In this document: positions 33,110 through 45,663 of the stretch, in pieces
How positions within the stretch are numbered: the first letter of the stretch is position 1
How the letters are laid out: each line of letters begins with the position of its first letter
NCBI GenBank assembly: GCA_022376515.1
Contig: WTXI01000056.1
Coordinates: 124,001-188,000, forward strand
Reading direction: 5' to 3'
DNA: 64,000 bases
Source: Lactifluus volemus
Taxonomy: Eukaryota > Basidiomycota > Agaricomycetes > Russulales > Russulaceae
Translations under genes and position numbers: made by a program
Notes under the pieces: generated by a model
The model's database searches: none
The model's input: the letters and a program-made list of their open reading frames with translations, nothing else
Told to the model about the DNA's origin: nothing

Positions 33110-35201
33110 AGGGTTTGAATGATTTGAAGTAGGGTGCTGCGACTTCGGGCTTGGGGGGGTGAAAGGTGGCTCGGTGGCGGATTTGGTGGGTATGATGATT
33201 AAAAATAACTAGGCCTCGAGGCCCGATTTCCCTGAATGGTCCTTCAGGAAATCAGGAGCCCAATGAAGGGCCAAACGATATAAGAACTCTGGAAGGCACT
33301 GGGAAGAAGTGGCACCATGAAATGAGGTCCGATCTCCGCCCGTATCATGATGACCGAGTTGGTGGGCGCAGTGGTGAGCTGATGAGCTGAGTAAACGTGC
33401 AGGTGGGGTCTTCGTAATAAGAGGAAACGCTCTGCAATATCGGTTCACGAGCGGAAAGTCGAATTCGTCGACATCGCTCTTCTATCAGTGGCCCACTTCC
33501 TAGTGGGGTTATCTGGGCGCTTGATTCTGTTCACGCGGGTGCCGCGCGGGGTCCGCGTGTCCGATTACTAGTACCCGCAGAAGGGATATCTGGGAAGGTT
33601 GGACGGAGGGCAGCCCCACCACTTTAGGGCAATACAACAGTCGCTGTCTGCCGCGTCGGAGTCTGAATCAGATGCTTACGTCGCTCATCATCACGTGTCG
33701 CAAACGCAAAAGTGCATTGGCTTGGCATCGGCACAAGGTGACAACTGGTGTGGTGAAGGTCATTATCACAAATGCCCTGGAGGGATGGGCTAGGGCAATA
33801 GCACGGCGGTGACATGGGCTGCGCTAAATCTTGTACGGTCACTACCGGAGCAGCCTAAGGAGGTCAGGCCGCCAGGGGAGGGATCGGGGTCATGTTGAGG
33901 TGCAGCACTGTCTCGAGCACAGAAAATTCAAAGAAAATGCGATAAGTATAAAGACTCCTTACTAGTGCTTTCAATAGCTACTTGGAGATGACGATCGTAT
34001 TGTGGCCACAGTAACTCGACGGCCCAACTTGAAATTATGCCTACATCCTTGGATACCGTTGCCCTGTCCACTCCTGACAGGCCTGACCACCTAAGATTGC
34101 CCCCTGTGATTTCCTTTGGAGTATAGCAATGTGAACTGATGAAATAATTGCAAAAAGAAAACGGACAACCAGACTCCGCCTTTCTGAACTAGTAATTACT
34201 GTAAGCTTGATTACTTTTTGTGCTAGTATTCTGTGCCAGTGTGCCTAGCGTACACTCAGAGCACATGGTAACATTTGTGGCCTTGGATTGGCGGAAGTGA
34301 GTTTGAACGTTTGAACAGTTTGCGCGGGATTTTGGTGCGGGTTAATACAAAAAGGGCTTAGTCTCAGGGGAAGGGGTAAACGTTCACCGAACATGGGCAA
34401 CGGCATGGGGTGCCAATTCCTCCTCCTCGCCTTCACCCTCCCACACAGTGTGTGCATGGTCTTTACTGAGGGGTAGAATAAACACCGGACTGCCCTCTCT
34501 GGGCATCTGCATCAGTTCTACACAGGCACGGTACCGTGACCGTTATCCTTGCCACTCCTTCCTTGGTGATGATCTCCCCGCCGGTGGCAGCACTGGTATG
34601 ACCGTGCAGTCGCTCTGATCATAGTGACTCGCATTCTCCAGATCGAAACGTGACCTTATCAACTACCAAATGTGCAATGAGTAGCCTTAACACAGACAGT
34701 CAGGACTCGGGTGGTGCCATGATCGTCATGCGGGCATGGAATGGTTCTACCAGTGGGTCAACCAATCTCACGTCGTCCGTTGAAACTACCAGTAGCTCCT
34801 TTCTCTCCTATTCCACGTTGGATTGGTGAGCCTCGGCTAAGTTGAGCTTGTGAACTTGAAGACATACAAATTTTCATCCACGTGTGTACATCACATACCG
34901 TCACCGATACCATCATGATACAGTACTGCCTCGCACGTTCTTCTGCCTCGCCTGTTCCCTACGTGGGTGGTAGCGCACAAAGAGTCGTGGATGTAGAATG
35001 GATAGCAGGTTAGAAATGCCTACAGTCAGCATTGAACCAGCCCCTTAAAAATGAGGATATTTTAGCCTTATATGGCCTGTCGGTCGGCTTAACCGGGAAC
35101 TCTACGTCCTTCATAAGAAACCCGTATGCGATAATATCCACCCATCATGGTACAAAGGATTACAGTCTATCGACACTCATCATTTCCATTTCCTGCACTG
35201 C
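33110..35201. promoter_or_regulatory. Divergent intergenic region D2/K2
   Basis: These 2092 bp lie between opposed start codons. No gene is supported. It must hold the promoters of both neighbours unless an unseen transcript intervenes. Confidence 0.4.
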
Positions 35202-36544
35202 ATGTCTTCACGTCTTCGCAACACCGACACGTACGGCGAACCCAATGACAGACAGGCCGGAACTCTCGTTATGACAGAGCGTTGGTGGCGAGAGCACTAC
35301 GACGAAATTGCAGAACATGGGTACAAGCTTCGTCCTCGATACCATCCTCAATGGCAACCTTCTTGGCTTACATCGGGAAAAAGCTTTTATTCTGTGGAGG
35401 ATGGTCAGGCCACCATAGTAAGAATTGTTGTCTTCAGCCTTCGCCTATTCTGCTCAACGTTGATGACAGCTAAGGGCAGCGATGGATGCCACCCGAACAC
35501 GAGACAACCGCCCGGTCATGCTCAAGAAAGTTCTCTCGGCAGATGGGCCACACGAATTGAGGATCAACCGGCTATTCTCGTCATCAGAACTTACACGGGA
35601 GCCGCAAAATCACTGTGCGCCGCTACTAGGCGTCATCGAATTACGGCACCCTGAGCCCCAGACGTTAATGGTGTTCCCGTTTCTCCGCCCTTTCAATAAA
35701 CCCCGCATGCAAACGTTTGGAGAATTCGTCGCTTTTTTCACCCAAATATGTGAAGTATGGCTCAACTCCACCTGGTTTTCGTGTTACATTCAAACCTTTT
35801 GCCCCTGGTCGCATAGGGGCTTCGATTTATGCATGAGAGAAATGTAGCTCATCGGTATGGCTTGCCACTTCAATAAAGAGTATCCCTTCTAAGTCTGAAA
35901 TTCTTTTACAGTGACTGCACCGCTAACAATATCATGCTCGACCCATCCGAAATGTATCCCAATGGGTTCCATCCAGTCAAAATCGATCGAAGTAGGGACT
36001 TCAAGGGTAGTGCCAAGGCCTACACCAGGATCCAGCGTCCTCCAATTTACTATTTCATTGATTTGGGTTTGTCCCGCCAATACACCTCTCGAAATGTCAC
36101 GGATGAGGCTCTGCGTGGCGGAGACAAGTCGGCGCCAGAGCATAAATCAGGCAGGCGCTGTAACCCGTTTCACACAGATATATATTACATCGGGAACCTT
36201 GTTCGCGAAGAGTTCATAAACGTACGCGCTCCTCGCTTCTGGACTAATGACCCCACGTGATTGATCTCGTGCTCCGTTTTTAGAAATACCGTGGTTTCGA
36301 ATTCATGGAGGATTTGATCAGTTGGATGACCCATGAAGATCCAGCGAGGCGTCCCCGGATCGAGCAAGTGCTCCAGAACTTGACCAACATTCGCCGGTCT
36401 TTGAGCAAGACGAAGCTACGCTCCGCCATCACATCGAGAAAGGCACCTAAGGTCTTCGGGTTGATTCAAAAGACCAGACATACTGTTCGCATGGTGAAAT
36501 ACGTTGTGTTGCGCCGCCCAGCCATTCCAGATCCTTACGCCTGA
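35202..36544 (+). CDS. Small protein kinase K2
   Basis: Five exons (35202-35417, 35470-35754, 35817-35854, 35912-36221, 36284-36544) give 369 residues. The N-terminal block reads GTLVMTERWW, YKLRPRYHPQWQPSW and SFYSVEDGQ. The kinase lysine is in VMLKK, the catalytic loop is HRDCTANNIM across the HR|D intron, and DLGLS replaces DFGLS (IDLGLSRQY). That change of the DFG phenylalanine to leucine leaves the metal-binding Asp in place. DLG occurs in some active kinases, so activity is not excluded. It ends RRPAIPDPYA. It lies between D2 (divergent) and D3 (convergent). Confidence 0.88.
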
Positions 36545-37709
36545 CTTGCCTCGTTTCTTGGTCGGTTTTCGAGGCGAGGACATTCTCGTAATGGCTCTGA
36601 GGACGTAATATACCACACTACCCCCGTGCCGAGGCGTGCGGTATTGGATGTTGGAGACCACGAGCACGTCGCAATGCTCGAAGCGAAATTGCACGTTCAG
36701 TTGCCGTATAATAGCTTAACTAAATTATTACGTACACCATTTATTCGTTAAAATAACCCATCTATGTAATTGATACGTATTATTATCACTTTTGGACTCT
36801 CTACTAAGCGGAGTCTTCAAGTTGGCGGACACAAGTGGGTCCGAGAGAGGTAGAAGCTAGGAAGGAGAGCAGCGGTGGGGAGAGACGCTAGGAGGTTGGC
36901 GGGTGAGTGAAAGAGAGGTGTTAAGGCAAGACGAGTGGGAACGATGTGAGATGATAGATGGCGAAATGAAGCTCAGATTTAGTTCTAACGTATGACTTCA
37001 GGGAGCGAAAACTACTTCAAATTGGAACGGAGTGCGGTGAATTGGATACTGCGTTCAGGCCTGCTCCTCAGAGTACAATTCCCAAGCTTGCGAACTAAGT
37101 ACATCTCAAACTCGTAATAATAGCTATCGAAAAAAACGGAGCGCGTGAAGGATGGAAACTAATCGAAAGTACTACTTTTACGTTAGCGGATACGAGAACT
37201 CCGGATGAAAGGTGAGAGAAGCATATCGAAAGCATCAGAAAACAGGGCACCTTCTAAGGCACAGGTGTACAAGTACGGTGTATGATATCAAGACTAAACG
37301 CGAGGCCGGAAAATGAGGACTAACACAAAGAAACCTTCAAGACGCGTGGTGCGAAGGACACAGTCCAGGAAATGAAGGCAAGGCACATAACTGAAGGTTA
37401 CCATACCAGGCGAACAAAGCAAACTCGAGGCAGTATAAAACGAAAGGGGAAACTGGGGGACATGAGGCACAAAGCAGACAAAGAGATCAAAGGAATCGTC
37501 GTTGGTGTAACATGAGACCGCAAAGAATGGGTGTATACACGAGGTGCAAGGTCGTTGTGGCCGAAAAGGTGTCGTAGCGTGTGTAAGGATAAAACTTTGA
37601 TCGAATGTTGAGCGACGGATGTACTCGGAACGTCGCGCCGGTGGCCGGGGGTGAGTCAGTGAGGACGTGGAGTGCCCATGGCAACTTGAAGTTGCTCACC
37701 TGTTGGCTA
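36545..37709. other. Intergenic between convergent K2 and D3
   Basis: 1165 bp with AT-rich stretches near 36710-36790. No coding frame or RNA gene is supported. Confidence 0.5.
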
Positions 37710-40700
37710 CTAGTACAGTAAAAAGTTTCCTTGACTATGGTGTTCCACTTTGTTTAGTTGTGATGCCTTCCCTACGATTGCGGCACGCATTCGCACCTCC
37801 AAATTGAAATCGAGTACCCGCTCCACAGGATCGAAATGTTTGGGCTCCTCAGAAACAAGCTCAGAAAGCTTTACCTTGTTGAACTTATTCGAGTCATCAA
37901 ACGGTAACGGGATGTTACGATCTGGGCCCCTATCCGAGTTAATGACCTGCAGGTTCAAGTTGACAACAGTGGACGCCCCGCAAATAACATTTGCAAAGGC
38001 TGGGATCTGTTCTGCTGATCTCCGCCAATTGATCTTGAACAGCGTATTCCAGCGACTACCTGACCTAGGTTGGGTCTCCCAGAATGACAATATCTTGATC
38101 TCCACTTTTGTTGGCGCTCGTTCCTCCATGCGGAACACCCCAGATGGGGAAAGGGAATCCACGAATATAGCCTTCTTGACAGGCACAAAGTCTTCGTTGT
38201 TTGGGATGTATTGCCAGTACCCACCACCGACAAAAGAATAAGTTCTGTCCCTTAGGTGGGCTAGATGATCGGCAGAAGTGAGTTCATGGAAGGAGATCTC
38301 CCAACGCCCCGCTACTTGTTCCATACTCTGTCCTTTGCTCATTGTGGCACCCGTTGTTACATTTGGGCCATGTGGGGGCACAAAACCCAACGCAATGTTG
38401 CCAGCGGATGTTGTGGTCGCAGTCTTTTTCTTTGTATCACCATCAAGATGGACATCACGAGGTTCGGGGAGTGCTAGCACAATGCCCTGGGTTGAACATC
38501 CAGTCATTTGGACTTCAGCCTGTGAGAGCATGTAAGCTGGTTGGCCAACGAGGGTCTTGCAAGAGACGGCAACTGTAGTCATATCAACCCCAATCTTTGG
38601 GGCTGGCCAACCACGATCTTCAACACAGCGATTTACCTAAATGGAGTGAGTGGGATTTTCACATCGCCTCCGAGTCCATATTGAATGAGCATACCGTGAT
38701 CACAGCATCCGCACGCGTTGTGACATCATGGGAAATGGTGTCTCCAGTTTTAATCGACACCGTCGACTTCAAAGTAATATAAATTCCAGACTTGCGGGGG
38801 TTGTCGCCTCCACTTGGCACTCCAGGGTCTGGGTCATTTCCTCCGCCATCATCTCCACCCTCCTCATCCTCCTTTCCTCGCCTGCCCTCAGGCCGGTCTT
38901 CCCTTGATTTTCCTTTTCCGCGGTGGTCACCATTGCCACTTTCATCACGGCCAGGAGTTCCCTCATCTCCTGCACCTGAGCTCGTGCTGGGGCCTGCATT
39001 GAAATCACCAAGTGAAGACAGGTGACGGAAGGGGCCATGGGCAGCCGGGTCGACAGGGAGGTGGTAGACGTGTCCTCGTGTGCATACAACACCAGGAAAT
39101 GGCACAAAAACAGATGAAAATGCCTCGCATATAGCTTGGTCAGTTAGGGCGGGTAGGTCTCCATTGAGGAAGAGGTATATTTCTTCAATGAGTAGGCTTT
39201 CATGCAATGCGGCCTCATTAAAGCCAGCCTGCAGGATGTACTCATCACTGAAACCAATGGAGGCAAATGTGGCCCGGAGTGGTGCTTCCATATGCAATGC
39301 GTGAGTATAGGCCTCGTCTGCCGTAATGTAAGGTGTCGGTTCTTTGTCGAGGTGCTTGCCGCTGTTTCGTTGTGTGTCGCGATTGAGAACTGAAGTGCTA
39401 GTAGACGTGTTTCCCTCTATTGTACCTGTTATGGGATTCAACGCTTGAATCATGCCCGTCGTAGATAAAGGGGGTGGAACGGTGGTGACTATCGGGGGTT
39501 GCATGGTTTCACGGATGTTTCCCTGTCCTGGCGTATCATTCAATACACTTTCCTCCTTGCTGTTCCAAGCGCGGAAATTTTCTCCATCAACCATTATGAT
39601 ACCTTGTGGCCCAACTCGCGGCCTATTTTGGAAAGCGTAAGCAAACCGTTCCGCCTCGGGGTAGTACGAAGGAGCGTTATCGTACCGATGTGCAGCTTCT
39701 AGAGCCTCCTGGGAAAACCTTCCTGACCCAGTTACGCGGCCCAGAGTAACATCGGCATTTTGGCTTGCGGTCGAGGACGCGTTAGTAACACCTGCATCAG
39801 GTGGCTGGGCATAGTACGAAGGAGCGTTATCGTACCGATGTACAGCCTCCTGTGAAAACCTTCCTGACCCAGTTACGCGGCCCAGAGTAACACCGGCATG
39901 TTGGCTTGCGGTCGAGGACGCGTTAGTAACACCTGCATCAGGTGGCTGGGCATAGTACGAAGGAACGTTATCGTAGCGATGTGCAGCTTCTAGAGCCTCC
40001 TGGGAAAACCTTCCTGACCCAGTTACGCGGCCCGGAATAACACCGGCATGTTGGCTTGCGGTCGAGGACGCGTTTGCAACATAGCTAATAGCATAAATAT
40101 AGTACATGGGGAAACTTACCGTGCGTTCTCAAGGAGATCATGCTGTATCTGTCCCAATTGGCCTCGTGCGCTCACATGTCGCCCGAATTCGGTGAGCGAG
40201 GCAATGTGGGAGTGGTACGTCGTCCTGTAGCGCCCTTCGTCCCAATCGGACATTCTACGTGTGCCCTCGCTCCACTCACCGATGCAGCACTCTATCTGGT
40301 AAACAGTTGACACACCGTCAGCATCTGAGGTACATACAGCGTGTCGTGCCAATCCTTACCGCCGTGAGGGCAAGAGCAATAGCTGGAATTGGCATAGGGG
40401 TGAAATGATCCTCAAAGACAATGCCAACTGCATCCTTGTTCTGAAACCAGATGATATTGATGGCCCTTTGAATCATTGGATGTCTGTACGGAAGATGACG
40501 CTCCCTATTATCAGGACTGCAGTCCTGTGGACGTGGGTTTCAATTTATTGCGCTCAGAATCGCAAGGTGATGAGACGAACGCGGTAAATAAAAGTCATGT
40601 CAGTCAACAATATATAGGCGCGGCTTGCATTGAAGCTGATGCTATGCGGAGCAAGGCTCGTATCAAAGCCATAGTAACTCTCTATGGAATGCATTATCTT

Positions 40701-41478
40701 CATCTTGATGTCGGTGATGAGACTCATGCCGCTATTTTTAAACTAAACACTGACGTGAAGCTGTGCAAAGTCCTAACCAAAAGGAGAAACTTGCCAGTTC
40801 AGCTTGAGGTAGTGGTAAAGGATTCGTGGCAACCCTTGCACATGCTTCACTCCACACGGCTCTTGCCCACTCAGCTCTCGTTTGACGTGGCGGGAATGCA
40901 TCGTTGCAGCTAAGATGGCATCGATACAAAGATTTCGCGATGCTCATCACGCGGTCAAGTACATTCTCTAATCGATGAAGAGTCAGGCTCGACTCGGAGT
41001 TCGAGTACCTAGTGAAACGCCGTACTAACCAGATGGAAAATGTGCATAAGATGAACTTGAATGCCCAAACTGGGCTTCATCTCTGCCTCTATCTGATGCG
41101 GTCTATTATTGAAGCAATGAGGTATAGAATCTGGACAGATACATGTAGAAGACAACCTTGGCGAATCGGTATGTAGTTTTAGCAGCCTTGCGAAATTCAT
41201 GGGCTTGTTTTAATTTTGAAACGCCATGTCTCTCGTCTAACCCTTCCCTCATCTCCGTGGCGCTATCAAGAATTAGCGGCAACTTGTTTCAAGGAAGAGA
41301 AGTCTTACTGAGTTATTCGATCCCTGATAATTGCGCGGTCATCGGAGTGGATCACGGACCCATATTGCTCAACTAAGAGACTAGTTTCTTCCAGCTTTTG
41401 GTCGCCTCTCTTCGTCTGGCCAGAAGGCGTATGCTTGGTTACAAAGTCGTATAACTTGCCATGTCCGGGGGCACTCAT
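37710..41478 (-). CDS. DUF6532-like protein D3 with triplicated module and long C-terminal extension
   Basis: The N-terminal part matches D1 exon by exon from ATG 41478 (MSAPGHGKLYDFV) through IECCIGEWSEG and QHDLLENAR. After a 35-bp intron the frame enters three tandem copies of a module of about 43-50 residues (QHAGVTLGRVTGSGRF, EAAHRYDNAPSYY). It continues without a stop into a new region of several hundred residues. That region has HALHMEAPLRATFASIGF, a helical segment DEYILQAGFNEAALHESLL, an acidic/basic low-complexity linker (38810-38990) and KSGIYITLKSTVS. A 58-bp intron (38637-38694) with clean GT-AG ends joins in phase 0 to the last exon (VNRCVEDRGW... to 37710). That exon looks beta-rich, with WEISFHELTSADHL and YSFVGGGYWQYIP. 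The total is roughly 1,100 residues, about three times its relatives. I do not recognise the extension. Confidence 0.65.
39662..40085 (-). repeat. Three-copy coding tandem repeat in D3
   Basis: Units start at 39662, 39812 and 39953 (forward coordinates) with spacings of 150 and 141 bp, both multiples of three. The middle unit lacks a short in-frame segment (LEAA). Paralogues carry one copy of a related C-terminal module. Confidence 0.9.
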
Positions 41479-41516
41479 GACGAGGGTGACTAACGGGATC
41501 TGCCAAAAGGTTGCGG
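39945..41516 (-). repeat. Segmental duplication, copy 2 (of 25230-26792)
   Basis: Near-identical to the D1 locus, introns included. It diverges upstream of the start codon and inside the C-terminal module, where D3 continues into the repeats. Confidence 0.88.
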
Positions 41517-42238
41517 CGGAAATCAGCCAATGGGCCAGTGGGACTAACCAATGCTTCAATCAATGCTTCAATTTATAAGTTGCGCCCTTGGTCATGAGTG
41601 CATGAGTCCCTGGTGTGCCAACATGACGATCATGATGCGCCGATCATAAATAACTTAACTTAGGTTATTAGTTGTCCCATTTATTAATAAATAATTAGTT
41701 AATCCGTACTGTACTGTCTAAATATTTACGGCAGATGCCATGGGACTTTTCCGGGAGGAAACAGAGCAAAACTGCGAAAGAAGTGGCCGAATGAGGTTAT
41801 CCGTCACGACCAAATTAAGTTACGTCATCTTAACAAATTTCCGATTTGAATAATCAACTAATCCATCTATGTCGTAGCGTCCTTGGTACAAATGGGGACC
41901 CCTCAGGTTTCCTCCTTTCAGACGCCATGACATGTACAGTACCAACCCGGAGAGGAAACTCGTGACGGAGCAAACTGATAAAAGAATTTAAAGTGGCCGA
42001 ATGAAGGGTCCCTAATTTAGTGTTATATACATCACGTGCCTTATCACGTGACTCGTTCCTCTTTCCGAAGACTGATTGCTGAAATGTATAACCAACGCAA
42101 GCAAATAACCATAGTCATTTCGGACTCATATAAATACACGAAATGGTGGCATGAAGATGACTGCTAGACCCTAAGGCAAGCACTCTGTCACCCATCAAGA
42201 GGCAGAGGGGGCCCGGGGCTCCACGAAGCTGGTACGGA
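41517..42238. other. Intergenic between D3 and D4, AT-rich
   Basis: About 720 bp, AT-rich near 41640-41720 (TTATTAATAAATAATTAG). No gene is supported. D3 and D4 are in the same orientation, with no kinase between them. Confidence 0.5.
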
Positions 42239-43601
42239 TCAGACAACCTTCAATCCTTCACATGCTGCATTAACCCTATCCTGCGACCAAACTTGTAGCC
42301 CATCTGGGAAACTGCGAAGCATGACACCTGCGTGTTTCCTGGTTGGTGAGACAACGAATGAGTTGAGTCATAGACAGCGATGTACACGGTAAGCTGACGC
42401 ACCGCCCCTCATCGTAAAAGTCACGCCGCAGTTGATGGAGCGGGTCACAGTGCCGTGTGTTGAGACCCTGAGCGGTGAGAGCCCTCAGCGTAGCGAGATG
42501 GTGCGTGTATGTTTCCTTATAGTGTTCATAGGTGAACTGGATTTCAGTCCAACATCCTCTGCTCCATTCGTCCAGACAGCACTCGATCTTTTTATGTTGT
42601 GAAAGGTTAGCTTTTCGGTTAGGGTTAATCACCTGAATGGTATTACCGCAGTAAGAACAAGCGCAACTGCTTCGTAAGGCATTGGGGAAAACTCGTTGGA
42701 GAACATAATGCCTTCGCTGCAGCGGTCGCCAAACCAGATAACGTTAATCGCTTGTTGAATAATGGGGTGACGGTATGGCAACCCATTTTCTCCGTTGATG
42801 AAAGCTAGATCTGTCTTGAGATCCTGCGCACGTCCTGTATTCCGGTTCATGCTCGCTGTGGCCTCGCCAGTCTCAAACTGGTAGAATCTTTCGACAAGTG
42901 GCGTAATCTTCGCTTTCACATCAGCACGGAATCGCGACCCAACTGTCGAGAGCTGCTCGGTTACATCATTAGCTTGGCCAAAAAGAGTCAAGTAGTTGAG
43001 CGGAAGCACAACCTTTTCACTGAGGTCATCTGGACGACTAGCTCGTGTACCAGCCTTGCTGCACGCAACAGGCCACACGGCTTTCTCCCAGTTCAACTCC
43101 TGTTCAGCAGTTGGAAAAAGGTCTTTGCAGCTGAGGTAGGATCGATAGGTAGCCTCAGCCGTATCGATGGTGCGTTGGAGCTGCTCGTCGGGCGTCTGGT
43201 GTGAGGAACCAAAGAATTCGGCATCTCTAGCTCTGTCAGAGATCGTCTATTGAGCAACCTAGTAAGCCACTTTCCGTGAATATCCAGATAGAATTGTGTA
43301 TACCTTGACGACGCGGAGCGTCTCTTCTGCATATCGACGATACGCTCGCGCATGTACCATCTTGGGAATACCCCTCTTGGAATCCAATCCAACCTTCATG
43401 TCTGACGTCCTAAGCACGAGAAAATGAGCACCAATCTCGACTCAATGATGGGGAACCGACTCGCATTAAAATCCGATTTTGAATAGAGCCCATATCATCG
43501 CTAGGAATCACACCCTTCCACTGATCTCGGAGGTCGCGAGCGCTCTCTAAGTCATGATCACCTCTTTTCGCTTGCGCAGACGGGAGATGTTTGGCCATCA
43601 T
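42239..43601 (-). CDS. DUF6532-like protein D4
   Basis: The cleanest member for exon reading, with six exons and about 360 residues. Exon 1 from 43601 has HLPSAQAKRGDHDLE and SIQNRILMR. Exon 2 has TSDMKVGLDSKRGIPK. Exon 3 has TISDRARDAEFFGSS, YRSYLSCKDLFPT and WEKAVWPVACSKAG. Exon 4 has LVERFYQFETGEA and the core PYRHPIIQQAINVIWFGD, FSPMPYEAVALVLTA. Exon 5 is IECCLDEWSRGCW to LRRDFYDEGR. Exon 6 is KHAGVMLRSFPDGLQVW and VNAACEGLKVV, with the stop at 42239. No disruption is seen. It is head-to-head with K3 with only 766 bp between start codons, the tightest pair in the array. Confidence 0.76.
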
Positions 43602-44367
43602 ATAGTTGGGAAGCGAACTGGGAGTCAGAAAGGGTTGACGTTCAGAGAAGCGCGACTACTGGCATTATAACTACGTGCTACAGGCATGAAAGGCAGGTGG
43701 GGTGTAACATGACCATGACATAACCACCATCCGCCAGTGCATAGTTCAAGAAACAAACCGCAGAGCCCAGGGTTCTTGCATACACCCGCGCCACAGGTGA
43801 AGCCCTTTCTGCATGAGCGGAGCTGGGCAAAGTTTTGTGTCAGAAGTGGACTAGAAATGGAAGCTCGTCACACTGCGGCGCCTTTCACAAGGAGCGAATC
43901 CTTTGATCATCAGACTGCGCATTTAGATTGGCATCACAAACCGTAGAAGACTCTGAGAGTCGAACAGGGTCGTGAAGCGCGTGCCAGTGAGCCAGGCACC
44001 TGTAGAGGACCCTCAAGTCGCAGCTGTGTGAGACAGAATAGGACCTCCGGAAACTCCCGGGTCGAGTTCCGAGTCGTGGGCAGCAGTGGCGCCGGCGGCG
44101 GCTCCGAGCCACCTCACCTCATGGTCACGGTATTAGCATTTATTAGCGCCCCACCTCCCGAGAAACCTTCTCTATTCTGGGGCATCTATCTATTCTATGA
44201 TGGATCTCATGTCTTTTTCAGATATAGGCCTGACAGTTAATGGAGCTTTAACGGCATCCTAGTCCCCAAATCACACTCCTCAAGGCCTCAAGCCGCCAGG
44301 GAACCCATCAACCTGTTTGCAACATCATCCGACATTTTCTGTTACAATCCTTTCTTCATGTGTGGGG
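43602..44367. promoter_or_regulatory. Compact bidirectional promoter region D4/K3
   Basis: 766 bp between opposed start codons with no gene in between. It is the best candidate for a shared promoter in the array. No specific element is recognised by eye. Confidence 0.5.
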
Positions 44368-45663
44368 ATGGATAAGGACTCTGGAGAATCCCCGGCTTAC
44401 AGGGAAATCGGTGGTCTATTCAGTACCGAGATATGGTGGAGGGATCGTTATCCTGCTATCGAAGAGCATGGATACAGGCTTCGCCCCCGGTACTGTCCCG
44501 ACTGGCAACCATCTTGGAAGACTTCTGGTAAAGATTTTTTCGTCACAGAGGACGGACAAGCCTCCCTTGTAGGTCACGGTACCATCTACTTGATACAGCC
44601 AAACTTGACGACTTGTATTAGGAACGAGCAGCGATGGACGGTACACGAGTGCAAGATTACAAACAAGTGATGTTCAAGAAAGTTCTCCCTGAAGAAGGTC
44701 CTCACGAACTCTACATCACTGATCTATTCTCTTCACCGGGTCTCAAGGACGACCCTGCTAATCATTGCGTCCCATTACTCGACCTTATTGAGCTGCCAGA
44801 AGACGGTGGCAAACTAATGGTGATGCCCCTCCTGCGCCCCTTCAATAATCCTCGTTTCCAAACATATGGAGAATTCGTCGCCTTCTTTTTGCAGATATGC
44901 GAGGTTGGATAAGGGCATTCGATCATAGGGTGCAAATGAAGTCTGATGTACTCTACGCAGGGTCTCAAATTCATGCACCAGCGGAATGTTGCACACAGGT
45001 GAGCACGATGCTTCTGCAAAGAATACCCTCACTCAAGGCTTTCTTCAGAGACTGTACGGCGAATAACATCATGCTCGATCCCTCTGGGATGTACCCTAAA
45101 GGGTATCACCCCACAAAAATCGACCGGAGCTATGATTTCAAGAGACAGGCCAAACGATACACGCGGACGGAGCGAGCTCCCCGCTATTACTTCATTGACT
45201 TTGGGTTGTCACGTCGTTACCCCTCACGTAATGTATCCGACGAATCACTGCGAGGTGGTGATAAGTCGGCACCCGAGCATGAGAACCGAGGGTGGTGTAA
45301 CCCATTTCATACGGATATATACTACCTTGGCAACGTAGTTCGTGAACACTTTCTGAAGGTAAGGCTGATTGGTCTTTAGCTGTTTATGAGGCTGACGGGA
45401 CATTGTAGAAGTACAATGGCTTTGGATTCATGCAGAAGCTTATCGACGACATGACAAATCCAGAACCAGAGAAGCGTCCCGTGATCGAAGAGGTTGTCGA
45501 ACGTTTTGGCCTCATCCGCGATTCCTTGAGTACGATCAAGTTATACTCCAAGATTACACGAAAGAAGGACTCTAAATTATTGGTTATGTTCTGGCACGCC
45601 AGACAATTGACTCGCACTGCTTTGTATATCACCCAACGCCTACCTGCGATTCCTATGCCCTGA
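44368..45663 (+). CDS. Small protein kinase K3
   Basis: Five exons (44368-44568, 44622-44903, 44961-44998, 45049-45358, 45409-45663) give 361 residues. The N-terminal block is GGLFSTEIWW, YRLRPRYCPDWQPSW and FFVTEDGQ. The kinase lysine is in VMFKK, the loop is HRDCTANNIM, then FIDFGLSRRY and NPFHTDIYYLGN. ATG 44368 is chosen because it gives an N-terminus of the same length as its paralogues. The divergent partner is D4. K4 follows in the same orientation after 2.4 kb, without a DUF6532-like gene between them. Confidence 0.88.

Noticed and set aside
42618..42629. Telomere-like TTAGGGTTA
   Set aside because: A single copy lying inside a D4 intron; no array and no chromosome-end context.
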